From positions 5,117,139-5,181,138 of the forward strand of contig NC_030850.1 in assembly GCF_000208745.1 (NCBI RefSeq): DNA of 64,000 nucleotides, in the 5' to 3' direction. The notes under the pieces were generated by a model. That model worked only from the letters and a program-made list of their open reading frames with translations, was not told the origin of the DNA and ran no database searches. This document shows positions 25,301-37,565 of the stretch, in pieces. The DNA comes from Theobroma cacao (lineage: Eukaryota > Streptophyta > Magnoliopsida > Malvales > Malvaceae). Position numbers and translations under genes: made by a program. The number at the start of each line of letters is the position of its first letter. Within the stretch, counting starts at the first letter, position 1.

Positions 25301-27936
25301 CCTCTAATTCTAAATATTGAATCTTTATTGGGTTTTTTTAGAAAAATGGCTGTCAAGTCTCAACATTGACTTCTTCACCGTTGGATTGATTCGAAGATTT
25401 TTGACCTTTTGCTACTGATCGTCCGATTTGTGGAAAGTAATTAGTAGTATTTTTGTTTTTTATGAAGTAATTAGCAGTTTTACGGGCTCGTCAAACCAAG
25501 ATTCGTTTTGTAAACTAAAGTATTAATTTTTTGAAAGAACTGTAAATGTGGTATGAAATTTTAAAATTAATTAAAATTTATTAGTACAAAGTAAAATAAT
25601 TATAATTGTAATGACATTTTAAAATAAAAGTATTAATATTTTTATGAAGAATGAAGTGATTCAATTTAAAAATGTTTTGTTTGTGCAACTTCTTGTATAC
25701 ATAATAATGCATAAAATATAAGAAATGATTTAATATTTTAAAATAACATAAACTATATATTTTGTACATAATGTATAAATATATATATATATATATAGAT
25801 ATAAGAATTTTGCATCAGTGTTTGTGTATGCACATTTATACTTATTTTTGTGCACATAAAAATTTTTTAAAATGCATAATTGTAAAAACAAAATTCAATA
25901 TTTATATTTAAATAGGCAAAAAAAATGAAGTTTTTATAGATTTCTTTAATGTTTTAGTATAACTTAAAACTTTGAATTCTTCAACAATTAAAATGAGGGA
26001 AAAAATAATTTTATATTATTTAAGTTTAAAACCTTAAAAAATGTATGTTTTGTCAAAATATATTAAATTTGCAATTTTAAGTATCTGGGTCCGATCAAAT
26101 TTTAATTAAGTCTAGCTCAAATACAATAAAAAATCAAATATATTGTACGATACTTATTAATCTGCTTGTGAATAAATTGATACGTTACCAATTCATGAAA
26201 AATTCTATTCTCTTATACATGCAAATCGAATTTACTATAAGTCAAATTGAATCGTATCATACATATTGATTTATAAAAGCTTTACTTTTAATAAAATAAT
26301 ACTATTTTTTCAATATTTAAAATATATTAATTATTATTTAATTAAAAGAACATATGATTATTTTAACTAAAATGTATCATCATATCACAATCATCGCTAC
26401 AAGTAAAAGCAAAATTTTAAATCAATTGTCCTTAAATCAATTTTTAATAAAAATGTAGGTCTAAATTTATTAAAATTGAGGTAACTGAACTAAAAATGTC
26501 AAATTGACAAAGTAGAAAGACCAAATTCAAACTTTAATCAATTTTTTTTAATAAAGCATGATTTGAACCTTGCATTTTAAGTAAAAAGATCATACACCAA
26601 TTAATAAGTCAAATGTTCAAATATCAAACTTCAATTAAATTAACGATGAAATGGTGCACTTATTGAAAGAGATTCTATGAAATTATTTTGATTTTGTCTT
26701 AATTCTTGTGATTGAGCCTCCAATTAACTTCTCAAAGTGCACAGCTTTAAATAAACAGTTAAAATCGTATTTAATTTCTACAAAGTCTATCTTAATAAAT
26801 TTCAGTGGGGCATGAATATGAGTCAAAGGAAGAATCCTTTTAGCTTATAGTTTTATGAGATTCTTTTTTTTTTTTTTGAATAACAGGATTTCATTACAAG
26901 AGGCAGAGTCCCAACAAAAAATGACACCTCAATAACAATTACAACAGCCAATCAGGAATAATCCTGGAGCAGCAAATCACAAGAAAAAAGCAAGCAAGGT
27001 GAATTTAGTCGTAAGTTAAATGCGTGAGTACATATGGTGGGTATATTAAAAATAAGGTCTAATTGTGTGCATTGCCGTAATTTTTATCCGAATAGGAGAT
27101 TGTTGATTGAATATGGTGAATTTATCAAGGAAGAGTTTAATTGTCAGCTGGCACATATATTCACTCCAGGGTAATTTTTTAGGTAAATTCAATGTCCTGC
27201 TTAACCCATTTATGCCCGACATAATCACAAGCAATGCCCTCCAAGGTAGATCATCTTGATCTTGGGTTGAGTCTTCATAAGTTTCTCCGGAACCTGCGAA
27301 GGCTTAAAGCCACTACTTGTAACTGATGTAATTGACGATTTTGTGTGCCAAGAAAAAGGTACATACCCGACCTCTTATCCTGAAAGAATCTTAGCTCAAC
27401 TGATCCGTAAACCCCTGCTTTCAGCATACTTGGTCATGTACAAGGTTCTGGTTGGCTTTTGAGCTAAGCAAACCTGCAAGAAAGATTCTTGCGTCAGATA
27501 GTATTAGATTAAACAGATAACTAATGTTTATTAAATGCTCATATTAAATGAAAAGATTTCAGTTTCTCATCCCTTTCGGCGTGCTTGCTCTGAGGTAAAA
27601 AGCTCTCAGGTCAGGAATAATCAGAGAGCTAACATTCAATTCAAGAGAGACAGAAAGAGAAAGAGAGACAACTGATGCATTAAACATCAGTACTGTCGCT
27701 GGCTAAGTTTGTTAGCATAAAATCAAGGGTCACTGAAATTTTCATTGTAAAATTCTAATCCACTCATTTAAGAGCCACCTGCCCTTTTTTTCTTTGTTTT
27801 GGATTTCTTCTGCAGCGCCTACATCATAAAGCATCTGTTTTTGTCTAGTTCAGTAAAGTAACGAAAAAGTAAAACTCCAATAGAGCCCCCCGTTTCCCTT
27901 TGGTCTAAGAGAGTCGAACAAAAAACTTAAGCTGTT
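25301..27936. other. AT-rich spacer upstream of the DnaJ and GUB_WAK genes
   Basis: The region 25400-26800 is very AT-rich without recognisable genes. At 26865-26990 a 14-base T run followed by GAATAACAGGATTTCATTAC looks like the reverse-oriented poly(A) end of a retroelement. The sequence at 27230-27480 is of more normal composition but has no identifiable frame. A GA-rich stretch lies at 27645-27670. Confidence 0.45.
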
Positions 27937-29151
27937 ATGGATAGTCTTCCTCTTCCCTTCATCATCTTCCTGATCACCCTCTTCACTCCCCTGCACACTT
28001 CATCAGCCCCTGGCTCAGCATGCCGGTCCACATGCGGCTCTCTTCAGGTCAAGTACCCCTTTGGCACCGGCTACGGCTGCGGCTCTCCCCGGTTTCAACC
28101 CTATGTAACTTGCAGCTCCGACCGTCTCCTCCTGACAACTCATACAGGCTCTTACCCCATCACCTCCGTATCTTACAAAGATTCAACCCTTATCATAACC
28201 CCGCCGTACATGTCCACATGCAGCTCCATGCAACAATCACTCAACTTGGGCCTTGACTGGGCCAGCCCTTTCCAGCTAGGTCCATCAATTTTCCTCCTCC
28301 TCTCCTGCACTCCCCCTACGTCCTCCCTCACCATCAAGGGCTCTCCTGTCTGTGATCCTTCCTCCTCAGACCTCTGCGCCTCTATCTACTCTTGCCCTTC
28401 CGTCGTCAGCCTCGGCCTCCATTTGTTCCCGCCTACCAACACTTGCTGCGTGTACTCGCCGGCGAATTTTAACAGCAAAGGTGAGTTGGACCTGCGTGCA
28501 ATGAAATGTATAGGGTATGCATCAATTGCCTCTTTTCAGGATTCTCCAACAGACCCTAGTAGATGGCAGTACGGGGTGACATTGAAGTATACCAATGGAG
28601 CGTTTGATGATTATTACATGAACAACAAATGTAATACTTGTGAGGATAGTGGTGGTCTTTGTGGATATTCTCCTCCTAGTAATTCATTTGTCTGCGCATG
28701 TAAGAATGGCTTCAATACAACTACAGCTTGCTACAATAACTACAATCCGATTCAGGATGACGAGGATCAGGGGATTACTTGGAGTTCCACTTTATTACCA
28801 ACCTGTAAGTTGTTTTGTTCTCTTTGTTCCTTATTCTTGATTTATTTTGTTGCTCATGTTGATTAATGTATGAATGGTGGGTACTGGGTAGATGGGGTAT
28901 TAGATTCTTATGCTTTGGTCGAAAGTGAACTTCAGTTTTGCTAAACCACGTATGATTTGGTTAATCTTTAAGTGGAATATGCCAAGGGATTTGTCTTGGG
29001 GCATAAAGGTGTAGTTTCTTTTAGGTAGAGGAAAAAACAAAACTAAAAAGTGAGCGTTGGAAAGTGTAAAGGAATCACTGATATGCTGGTTTTGGCAGGG
29101 AAGATTTGGCTGGGATTATTAGCTGGTCTGACTTACTGCCTTGCTGCTTGA
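27937..29151 (+). CDS. Kinase-less WAK-type galacturonan-binding protein
   Basis: Exon 1 is 27937-28804 and exon 2 is 29099-29151, giving 306 aa. A signal peptide covers about residues 1-24. A cysteine-rich GUB_WAK domain follows (CRSTCGSLQVKYPFGTGYGCG near residue 28), then a second cysteine-rich WAK-associated region with CNTCEDSGGLCGYS and CACKNGF. The kinase domain of true wall-associated kinases is absent. The tiny second exon supplies only WKIWLGLLAGLTYCLAA, a hydrophobic tail that suggests a GPI anchor signal or a short membrane segment. By analogy with WAKs it may bind pectin at the cell surface; this is inference. Exon 1 alone would read on for 20 residues past the donor before a stop, so the splice decides the C terminus. 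The gene's exon 1 is notably GC-rich for this window. Confidence 0.87.
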
Positions 29152-30638
29152 GAGCGAGAGAGAGAGAGAGAGAGGAAGAATGGGCAAGCAGGAGAGGGGC
29201 CTCAGTCTTTTTTGAAGCATCTTTTCCTTCGGTTTTTTTTTTCCCTTTTTCTAATATGCTGCCCTAGCTATGTTTGTAAGTAGTAAATCTTCTGTTAGAC
29301 TCTTAAGAACTATGCTCCCACTTGGAAAAGTTGTTAAGATAATGTTTAGCCAAAAAGGAAGTATGGACGACACGAAACTGTCCGACCACAATGTAAACCA
29401 ATAACAGGTTTGCTGCACGAGGACTTGTCAAGACATCATCCCCATCGGAATACCCTTTTATTCAAAGCGAGCTTAATTGCAAAGTTCTGGTTCAATTAAT
29501 GAAATCTGTACATTGATATTGGTATATGATCTTGCGCCTGTATAATTTGATCCAATGTCAAATTGCGAAGTGCCAAATCCAGTACAGATTGTACTAGTTT
29601 CTTTGCAAATTATCAACCTTTTTTCAGGGCTACGCCTTTTTCTTTCTGTAGCATGGGATTTCATTCATATCAGATGCCAAGCAGCCTAACCCACTATACA
29701 AGAATTACAAAGCCGCTATTAAATGAAGACAACAAGAAGAAAAAGGTAGAACAAGACTAATGCAGACAAAAATTGACAAAACTAATGATATGTGGCGGGG
29801 ATAAGAATTAATGATATTGTAGATAAACAACCATTTTGGAGCAAGAATGTATAACAGTTCTTCTACAGATTAAATGTCTAAAACAAGCTTCACATGTCAT
29901 GTCCTGTTCTAAGCACAACTTCTCACCTCCATACTATCCAAGCTGCTTTGCAGACAATATTAGGCATTTGCAAAGAATTAAAGGACAACAATCACTGCCC
30001 AAAATTATTTTGATTCTTTGACATTTTCTTCTGCGACTTTAATTCTATCTCAGCTTGACAATTCATATATAAATTTCAAATGCTAGAAGCATGCTTAATC
30101 TATGCAATAAGTTTGAATGGCCGGAAGGATTACATTTGATACCATTGAAAAAAGTTGAACATAACTCAGTACAATTATATTTAACCAGCACATTAGTTAC
30201 ACAGAAAAGATATGGAAAGATGGGCAGGGACATTCAACATAAATGGTGATAAAAAGTCATGAAATTTCCTGCAAAATGGCTGGACACCAATTAAAGGAAG
30301 CAGCAAGCACCAGCCAATGGTAAATTCATCCCTGGCAATGGAAAACAATCAAACCAAGAGTTCACCTGTGGCATTAGACTCCATAAGCAACCTTGCTAAC
30401 TTGCTAACTTGCTAACCTTCCAGGGGGTGATAGCTCATAAATTCCCATCATCATAAGTTTATTTATATATAACTATAAGAATTGAGTAATGTCACAAACT
30501 TTAAATATAATGTTTTATGAAGGCCCAAAACATATTTCCTGTTTCATATTCATCCACAAAACACAACACATCCCCAAAATGAAGGCTTATGTGAGAAACC
30601 AACAACTCCTGGGTTATCTTCAGTCTTTTGCTTACCTC
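29152..30638. other. Spacer between GUB_WAK and hydrolase genes
   Basis: A GA microsatellite starts right after the GUB_WAK stop codon (29152-29176). The rest is 3' UTR of the two converging genes and unremarkable AT-rich sequence. No gene is seen. Confidence 0.5.
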
Positions 30639-33469
30639 TCAATCTGTTTTACGGTCATTGCTGTAGTTTCCTTGCTTAACTGGAGGAAGCGGATTAATAA
30701 GGAAAGATTTCATATGCTTGTATAGCTCTTTAGGCTTCTCTACATTGATGGCATGCCCTGCATTCTTTATGATCACTAGTTCTGCATTGTCTCCCAGATG
30801 CCTGCATTGGCAGCATAAGATCACAATTAAACTGCACCCAAATGAAGAGGTCAAAAAGCATGTGTAAATAACAAAACCAATCTCATTTCTCATATATAAA
30901 AAAAAAGGATGCACAGGAAGGTTTCAATCAAAGAATTTAAAAATTTCTTTTCATTTACTTCATTAATTGAAGATTCAGAAGATCAGTCCAATCAGGTTAG
31001 ATTCCAGACTCATACTTTTTAGATGTTCTTTCATGTAAGCAAAAAGGTCATCATATAAAGAGCAGAAAACAGAATTGATGTTTTATCATTATTTAGTCCT
31101 TAGAATGACCTTTTCAATCTGTGTCCCAATTCCAAAGGGAATATTTGGTCATGTTCTCCCCAAATTATTAGTGTTGGCTGCAAAAAAGAACAATATTAAC
31201 TCAGTAAAGGCTCAAGAATGAAAAAGACAGCTCTTAACAAATAGTACATGCTATATAGTTGAGGATATGTTGATTAAAATTTTGAACAAAGTACAATAAC
31301 CTGGGTTATCTTTGGCAGATCTGATAGTTTTCTGTCCTTGTGTAATGCTTGGATCAACTCTTTTCGCTCTTGCAGGTATTCTGTGCACATGACCTGCCAA
31401 CCAAATTAAATTCTCAACACAAACATAAGGCAATATTGTAATAGAAAAAGCTTGCTTCCTTGCTAAAACTAACATTAATATCAAAAAAAAGTTGAAAGTT
31501 TAGATGAAAACCTAGAAGCATTATGTGGAAGAGAAATCTACTAGTTGGATCACTCAGCTGTGCATGCCAACATCAGTGTGGCAGTGAAGGCAACAAGATT
31601 TATTGACTTAATGGTCATTGTATGTTTGTTAAGGGATACATTTTTTTTTTTGAAATTTATTTGTTAAGGGATACATATCCACCAAAATTTGAAACTTTAT
31701 GACCATCTTAAAATTATGGTCAAAATTAGTGGGAATACAGGACAAAAATTAGACTAGCAGTTTCTGAAAGAAATACACAGATCACAATCAGTCAAGGAAC
31801 ATAAACAACAGAAATCAAAAAGAGAGTCAACAAAATAAGAGTGATACTGTCTAATTACAAAGTTTAATATTGTCAACTCAGAAAAAACGCCCATGAAGCT
31901 AACTATTTTCTCATCATAAACTTTTCGAAACCATTTTCCAAAAACTAAGTTTTTTCTATATCAAGGTGACAGCCTGATTATGGAAGAATGTGGAACATCA
32001 TTCGTTTTAGTTGCTTTTTTGATACTATTTCCTCATCATTCTTGAATGATGTAATTACCAAAAGAGAACAATTCGTACTAGAGTTTTTCTTTGACAGGTA
32101 TATAGAAGTGAATGCTTGCCGTTATAAACTATAACTGATTTATGATGATGGTAGGAAAATTTTGGATATTTGCTTTGCAAAAGTTAGCAGAAAAATCATC
32201 TCTGATATCAGGTAAGAATTTAAAAAGCAGCAGCAATTAATTTTCCAAAATACTACATCATATGAACATCAAATGGCTCTAATTCATCATTAAAATCATG
32301 ATTGGAATGTCCTATGTGGAATTAATATTTTCACTATTGTTTTCTTAGCTTCTGCACTTTCTGCAGGCAGCACTCTTGAATGCCATAGCAGCAAAACAGC
32401 TTTGCTTCTACCATCTCTTGAAATGAATATGCCCTTGTCATTACTAATAAAGAAGCTATAATCATATAACTTATAACTAGCATGGACACAAAGTAGCTTC
32501 TTTCACCCATATTATAGACTCAATACCTACGCAAAGTTTTCAACTCCAAACATCGTTTTCCAAGGATTTGAAACCCAAAACCTCTTTTTCGAAAATATGA
32601 CTATCAAAGTATCGATTAAGCTACATTCCCACCCTTACACAACAAAGTATTACTATAAAGTATAAACCTCTAACAATTCCCAACAAATGCATTATAAGAA
32701 AAAAGAAAGAAAATTCAGCCTTGGCCCAACTATTAGCCTAAAACCAACAAAAGAAGCCCAAAAATCTAGCACCATTTGTTTATTCATAGTGACCTAATTG
32801 AAAATGAAAAAACAATGATCAAATGAATTAGAGTAGCTTACTCACATGGATGAAATCGTTTAAAAAACAAGAAGGAATTCCTTTAGTAGGCTTATGAAAC
32901 GAAATCTTCATCAACTCCCTCATCTTATCTGGCGTTTGGGCCAACAACATACTAATAGCCTCATCCACACTCTTCACTTTAAACATCCCTTTCTCCATAT
33001 CTTTCTCTTCCAAACACACCCCAGCGCAACATAGCACCAACTTATCCAATCTCTCCTTAAACTGCGCAGCCATACTATAACCAACAAAGCCGCCATAACT
33101 AATCCCAACAACGCTCATAACCGTAACACCATAGGCGTCCATGACCCGCATGACACACTGGGCCTGGAACTGCTCCGACCTTTCGGGTCGGGTCGTATAG
33201 GATTCTCCGAAGAAGAGGAGGTCCGGGACGTAGACGTTGAAGCCGGACATGAGAGGGGAAACGAAGTCGTTCCATTGCCACATTGCATTGGCACCTATGC
33301 CGTGGATGAGGACTAACGTGGGCTTGGATTGAATATGGGCTTTGGGTGCCCAAACGTGCATGACGGTGCCGTCTCCGAGGTCCGTCGTCGATGATCGCAG
33401 GCCAGCGTTGGAGAAGCTGTAACGGTAGCACCAGTCCCGCGTTGCAGTAAAGCTGAAACACTTAGCCAT
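30639..33469 (-). CDS. Alpha/beta-hydrolase, At4g39955 type
   Basis: Four exons on the minus strand: 33469-32846, 31393-31301, 31177-31110 and 30801-30639, giving 315 aa. The ATG at 33469 (MAKCFSFTATRDWCYR) matches the start of plant relatives; a longer upstream frame starting at 33544 is not needed. The catalytic triad is visible: nucleophile Ser124 in GISYGG, Asp249 in GEHDQIFP and His278 in AGHAINVEKP; HGIG at 56-59 forms the oxyanion region. Intron 1 is long (1452 bases). No clear transit or signal peptide is seen. The substrate of this plant clade is not known to me; annotations such as lipase or epoxide hydrolase-like are by fold only. Confidence 0.93.
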
Positions 33470-34234
33470 TTCTTTCCTTTTTTTTTTTTTTCTGAAAAGT
33501 GATAATAGCCAAGCAGAAGGAAGAAAAGAAGAGACTTTAAACAAAGATCAAGATGACGTGGTGGGTTTTGATTGGGGGTAAATAAAGCGCCAAATTTTGT
33601 CTAACGAATTTTTTTTTTTTGGCTGACAGAGAAAGTCAGTGTCTGGATTCCAGAGTTTGGTTTGGTTTTTGGGTTTTTCCTTTGGTTTGTGGGACAAAGT
33701 ATACGGGAAATTTGGGGATTAAATCAAAGAGGTCGTGGGCAGTTGTTAGGAATAGGGCAGGCCAATGAAGATGAGACATTTCTCGAATGTTGTGAGGAAA
33801 TGTCAAAAACGTCTTTTTAATCAATATTTATTTTAATATAGTTAAAATAAAAATATAGATATTAGTAATTTTCAAGTGATTTTAATATCGCATAATTTTT
33901 ATTCTATGGTGTATGTTCTCTTACTAATCAATTCCACTCATCGCGGTGCCATTGGAATTGTAATGTGTCATAGCTTGATCAGAAAAGTGAGGACGAATCA
34001 AATTTATATAAAAGAAGAAAGCAGAAATTCTTGTTGGCCAAATATTCCTGCTAAAGTGGGATTGTAATGCAAGGATGTCTCCTTATTGACACTTCATAGA
34101 TTCCTCTCTCAAAATTATTCCTACAAGAAATTCATTGAATTAGAGTTTCCTAGTGAGGCCCAGATGTTTCTAGTTAGCTCACGGGCTTTTTCTGGCTTGT
34201 TATTGCTTTCAAGTGCAAACTTTTCCCTTTGCTT
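33470..34234. other. Upstream region of the hydrolase gene
   Basis: Promoter and leader of the minus-strand hydrolase; a 14-base T run sits just before its ATG on + (33479-33492). The remainder is AT-rich with no gene. Confidence 0.45.
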
Positions 34235-34625
34235 ATCTCTCTGCATTTTTACAGACAACTAGCCTCCACTAACCAAATATGTATTAGGCTATTAGCCAAG
34301 GAACGGTTTTAAGTGTCTGTACAGCTCTTTTTAGGCTTCTTTACATTGATAGCATGCCCTGCATTCTTTATGGCCGCTAGTCCTGCATTCTGTCATTCTC
34401 TCCCAGGGCCTGCATGAGCATAAGATCACACTTTTATTACAACCAACTCATGAGTTCCAACTGTTGTGAAGGTAACAAATATTATTTCACATCATGAAAA
34501 AGGAAGAAAAACGGATATTAGGGTGCAGGAAGGAAGCATACAATTAAAGATTCTTGAAAAATCTTTTCATTGTCTCCATTCTTAGGAAGATTAAAGGTAA
34601 TTTCTGCTGTGTTCATACTCCATAA
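34235..34625 (-). pseudogene. Partial duplicate of the hydrolase last exon and intron
   Basis: By eye this block aligns with about 30630-31015, covering exon 4 of the hydrolase and part of intron 3. The pieces corresponding to NAGHAINVEKPKELYK and the splice acceptor are recognisable, but insertions in the region matching DNAELV and base changes break the frame. No copy of exons 1-3 is seen nearby. It appears to be a local segmental duplication of the 3' end of the gene. Confidence 0.7.
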
Positions 34626-34689
34626 AAACATTTAAAATATATAATTAAACCAATATGTTTTTTTTTATGATATCAATATTCTTTTTGTA

Positions 34690-35175
34690 AGTGCTAGGAA
34701 TGAAACAAAATTAGTAGCTTAAAACTGCAACGCCTAAAAGGACGGAAAGGCATGCAAGATGAAGAAGGTACCTCCAAACTATGCTATCATACTGCAGAGC
34801 GGCCCTCATTCTTTGGGTGCAGAAAGCATCAGCCCTGAATCCATCAAGCCATTTGTTCTGTTACTGAACAAAAGGCAGAGCCCAGAAGTACACATTTTCC
34901 GGGGCACATTTGAATTTCCCTAACCACGAGATAACCATATTTTTTCATCAGCATGATAGGAAATGAAACAAAATGTGTAACTTATAATTCTAACACCTAA
35001 GGGAGGAAAAGGCAGAAATAGAAGATGAAGAAAGTACCTGCAAACTAAGCATACTGCAGTTTGCACTTAATTCTTTTGGTGAAGAAAGCATCAACCCTGA
35101 ACCCATCAAGCCATATGTTCTGTAACAAAACACAGGTGGATCCTGGAAGTCCATATTTGTATAGGCATATGAGAA
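34690..35175. repeat. Tandem duplication downstream of the PPR gene
   Basis: Two diverged copies, about 34690-34915 and 34952-35175, share blocks such as GGAATGAAACAAAA, AGATGAAGAA-GTACCT, AGAAAGCATCA-CCCTGAA and CCATCAAGCCAT-TGTTCTGT. They lie in the presumed 3' UTR of the minus-strand PPR gene. Function unknown. Confidence 0.75.
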
Positions 35176-35210
35176 ATTCCAAAACCAGACTGGATGTCAT
35201 TATCTTCAGA

Positions 35211-37565
35211 TTACATTGCACTCCAACCAGCTTTTTTCCCTATGCCCCTTTCCTTCATTATTTCTCTGGTCCGTTCTGCCTCCTCCCACCATCCCATAGA
35301 ACTACACATGTTCGAAATCAAAATATAGTACCCATCATTCTCAGGGTCAGAAGCAATAGCACACTTCGCTATCCTCACTCCCATCTCAATTTCATTATGA
35401 ACAACACAAGCACTTAGCAAAGCTCCCCAGATACCCCCATCAGGTGAGATGGGCATTGACATAACCAGGGCTTCAGCATCCTGAAGATTACCTGATCTGC
35501 CAAGAAGGTCCACCATGCAAGCATAATGCTTCAAATTTGGCTTTAGAAAATAATGTTCCATTCTACCAAACAAAAACTTCCCTTCTTCAACAAGGCCTGC
35601 ATGGGCACAAGAATTGAGAAGAGAAAGAAAGGTAAGAGCATTAGGTTTAACATTTGATTTCTCCATCTGCTGGTAAATCTCAAGTGCTGATTTTGCATCT
35701 CCATGCATTCCATAACCTGAAATCATTACATTCCAAGACACTGCATCTTTTTCCTTCATTGAGTTGAATAACTCTCTCGAATTCTCAAGTTGCCCACATT
35801 TTGCATACATGTCAATTAATGCAGTAGCAAGAGATTGACAGAGCTCATATCCTTCTTCCTTGATGTAACAATGAATTATTTCCCCTTTCTCCCATGATGC
35901 AAGATGAGAACAAGCTGAAAGCACAGTTAACAACGTTGCCAAGTTGGGCGTCAAGTTTCCCGAAATCATTTGATCAAACAAGGCAATAGCCTCAGAAAAA
36001 TGCCCACAACGAGTATAGGCTGACATCATTGTGTTCCATGGGATAATATCTCTTTGTGTCTGATTAAATATCCTCCATGCAATGGTTAAATTTCCATTTT
36101 TCCCATACATATCTATGAGGGAATTGGCAATTGTGATGTTGTCAACCATGTAACTTTTAACTATGTTGCAATGCAGAGAGTGGCCAATGCGGATTGCTCC
36201 TAGCTCTGAACATGAGAAAATCACAGAGACAAAACTGTTTAAATCAGTTTCAATGCCAAGATGTTGCATTTCTCTAAACAATTCAATACTTTTTTCTTCT
36301 TGTCCATTCTTACAATAGCCGGAAACCATTATATTCCAAGACTCTTTGTTGCAATTAGGTATTATGCCGAAGAGTTTCTCTGCTATTGATAAGAGTCCAA
36401 ACTTGCAGTACATGGATAGCAATGCATTATGAACTATCTGATCTAACAGAAAATTCCTCCTTATGAGTAATCCATGAAATGCCTTTCCATCGCATACACT
36501 CATGAAATTTCCAAAACCCAAAACAATCGAACTAATCAAAATTCCATCTGCACATAAACCATCAACCTGCATTTTGGAAATCAAATCTAAGCATTCCTTC
36601 AAAAAACCAAATCTAGCATACACACCAATAATCGATGTCCATGAGATAATATCTTTATGAACGACTTCGGAAAATGAAGCATATGAATCCCCAACACTCC
36701 CACACCTAGAATACATAGACAAAATCGAAGATTGAACAACTGGATAAAATCCAAGTCCAGTTTTCACCACAAAACCATGTAAACATTTACCTTCATACAA
36801 AGCACATAAACTCCCACAAGCCTGAAGTCCACCTTCTAAAGTCCTAAAATTTGGCCTTTTTTCACCATCCCCACCGACCCTATGCATATCACGAAGACGC
36901 TTCAAAGCCTTCTCACTCTCCCCATTTTGTACATATCCAATTACAAGAGCTGTCCAAGCAACCACATCTTTAACAATAATTTCATCAAACACAAGACAAG
37001 CATCCCCCATTGAACCACACTTTGCATACATATACACAAAAGAAGACCCAACCGCGGAATTTTCCGCGAAAAGGCCAAATTTTAAGGTCAACCCATGAAC
37101 ATATTTCCCACAACCTTCCCATCTGAGCTCAGCACAGGCAGAAGCAACCATGGGAATAGTGAAATCATTAGGTGGGGTGTTATGCAACCTCATTTTAAGA
37201 TGGTACTCAAAAGATTCAGCGTAGTTTCCATTGGAGAAATGGGATTTGATAATTGAATTCCAAAGAAAGGTGTCCTTTGCTGGGATGGAAAGTGAATCAA
37301 AAACTTTGGTGGAAAAATGGGGTTTGTTGAAAAAGGCATATAAAGAGATAAGCTTTGAGGCTATGAAAATGTTGTTGGTTGAGTTGCCAGTGGTGATAAT
37401 GAGAGCATGGGATTGGAGAAGGGATTGGAGAGTTGATGAGGAGGGGTTGTTGGAGAGGAAAGAGTGCAGTTGACAGTTAAGGTAGCCAGAAGTTGAACAA
37501 GATGAGAGTTGAAGAGACGTGGAGGGAAAGTGTCTCAACATTTGGGTTGCTTTGAGTTTTAGCAT
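35211..37565 (-). CDS. PLS-class pentatricopeptide repeat protein, E type
   Basis: A single uninterrupted exon of 784 aa on the minus strand. It carries many PPR units of the PLS pattern, with typical phrases such as DVVAWTALVIGYVQNG, NALLSMYCKFG, IIPWNTMMSAYTRCG and AVSWNVMISGYGMHG, spread over most of the protein. The C terminus has the start of an E domain (GGIWGALLSACVVHNEIEMG through MKERGIGKKAGWSAM) and then stops; there is no E+ or DYW domain. The family binds organellar RNA sequence-specifically, often for C-to-U editing with DYW partners in trans. The N terminus is Ser/Leu-rich and consistent with mitochondrial targeting. From memory it resembles At4g39952, whose Arabidopsis neighbours match the genes here. 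Confidence 0.93.
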   Translation of the reverse strand: MLKLKATQMLRHFPSTSLQLSSCSTSGYLNCQLHSFLSNNPSSSTLQSLLQSHALIITTGNSTNNIFIASKLISLYAFFNKPHFSTKVFDSLSIPAKDTFLWNSIIKSHFSNGNYAESFEYHLKMRLHNTPPNDFTIPMVASACAELRWEGCGKYVHGLTLKFGLFAENSAVGSSFVYMYAKCGSMGDACLVFDEIIVKDVVAWTALVIGYVQNGESEKALKRLRDMHRVGGDGEKRPNFRTLEGGLQACGSLCALYEGKCLHGFVVKTGLGFYPVVQSSILSMYSRCGSVGDSYASFSEVVHKDIISWTSIIGVYARFGFLKECLDLISKMQVDGLCADGILISSIVLGFGNFMSVCDGKAFHGLLIRRNFLLDQIVHNALLSMYCKFGLLSIAEKLFGIIPNCNKESWNIMVSGYCKNGQEEKSIELFREMQHLGIETDLNSFVSVIFSCSELGAIRIGHSLHCNIVKSYMVDNITIANSLIDMYGKNGNLTIAWRIFNQTQRDIIPWNTMMSAYTRCGHFSEAIALFDQMISGNLTPNLATLLTVLSACSHLASWEKGEIIHCYIKEEGYELCQSLATALIDMYAKCGQLENSRELFNSMKEKDAVSWNVMISGYGMHGDAKSALEIYQQMEKSNVKPNALTFLSLLNSCAHAGLVEEGKFLFGRMEHYFLKPNLKHYACMVDLLGRSGNLQDAEALVMSMPISPDGGIWGALLSACVVHNEIEMGVRIAKCAIASDPENDGYYILISNMCSSMGWWEEAERTREIMKERGIGKKAGWSAM

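Noticed and set aside
33099..33461. 120-codon minus frame
   Set aside because: Alternative frame of hydrolase exon 1.
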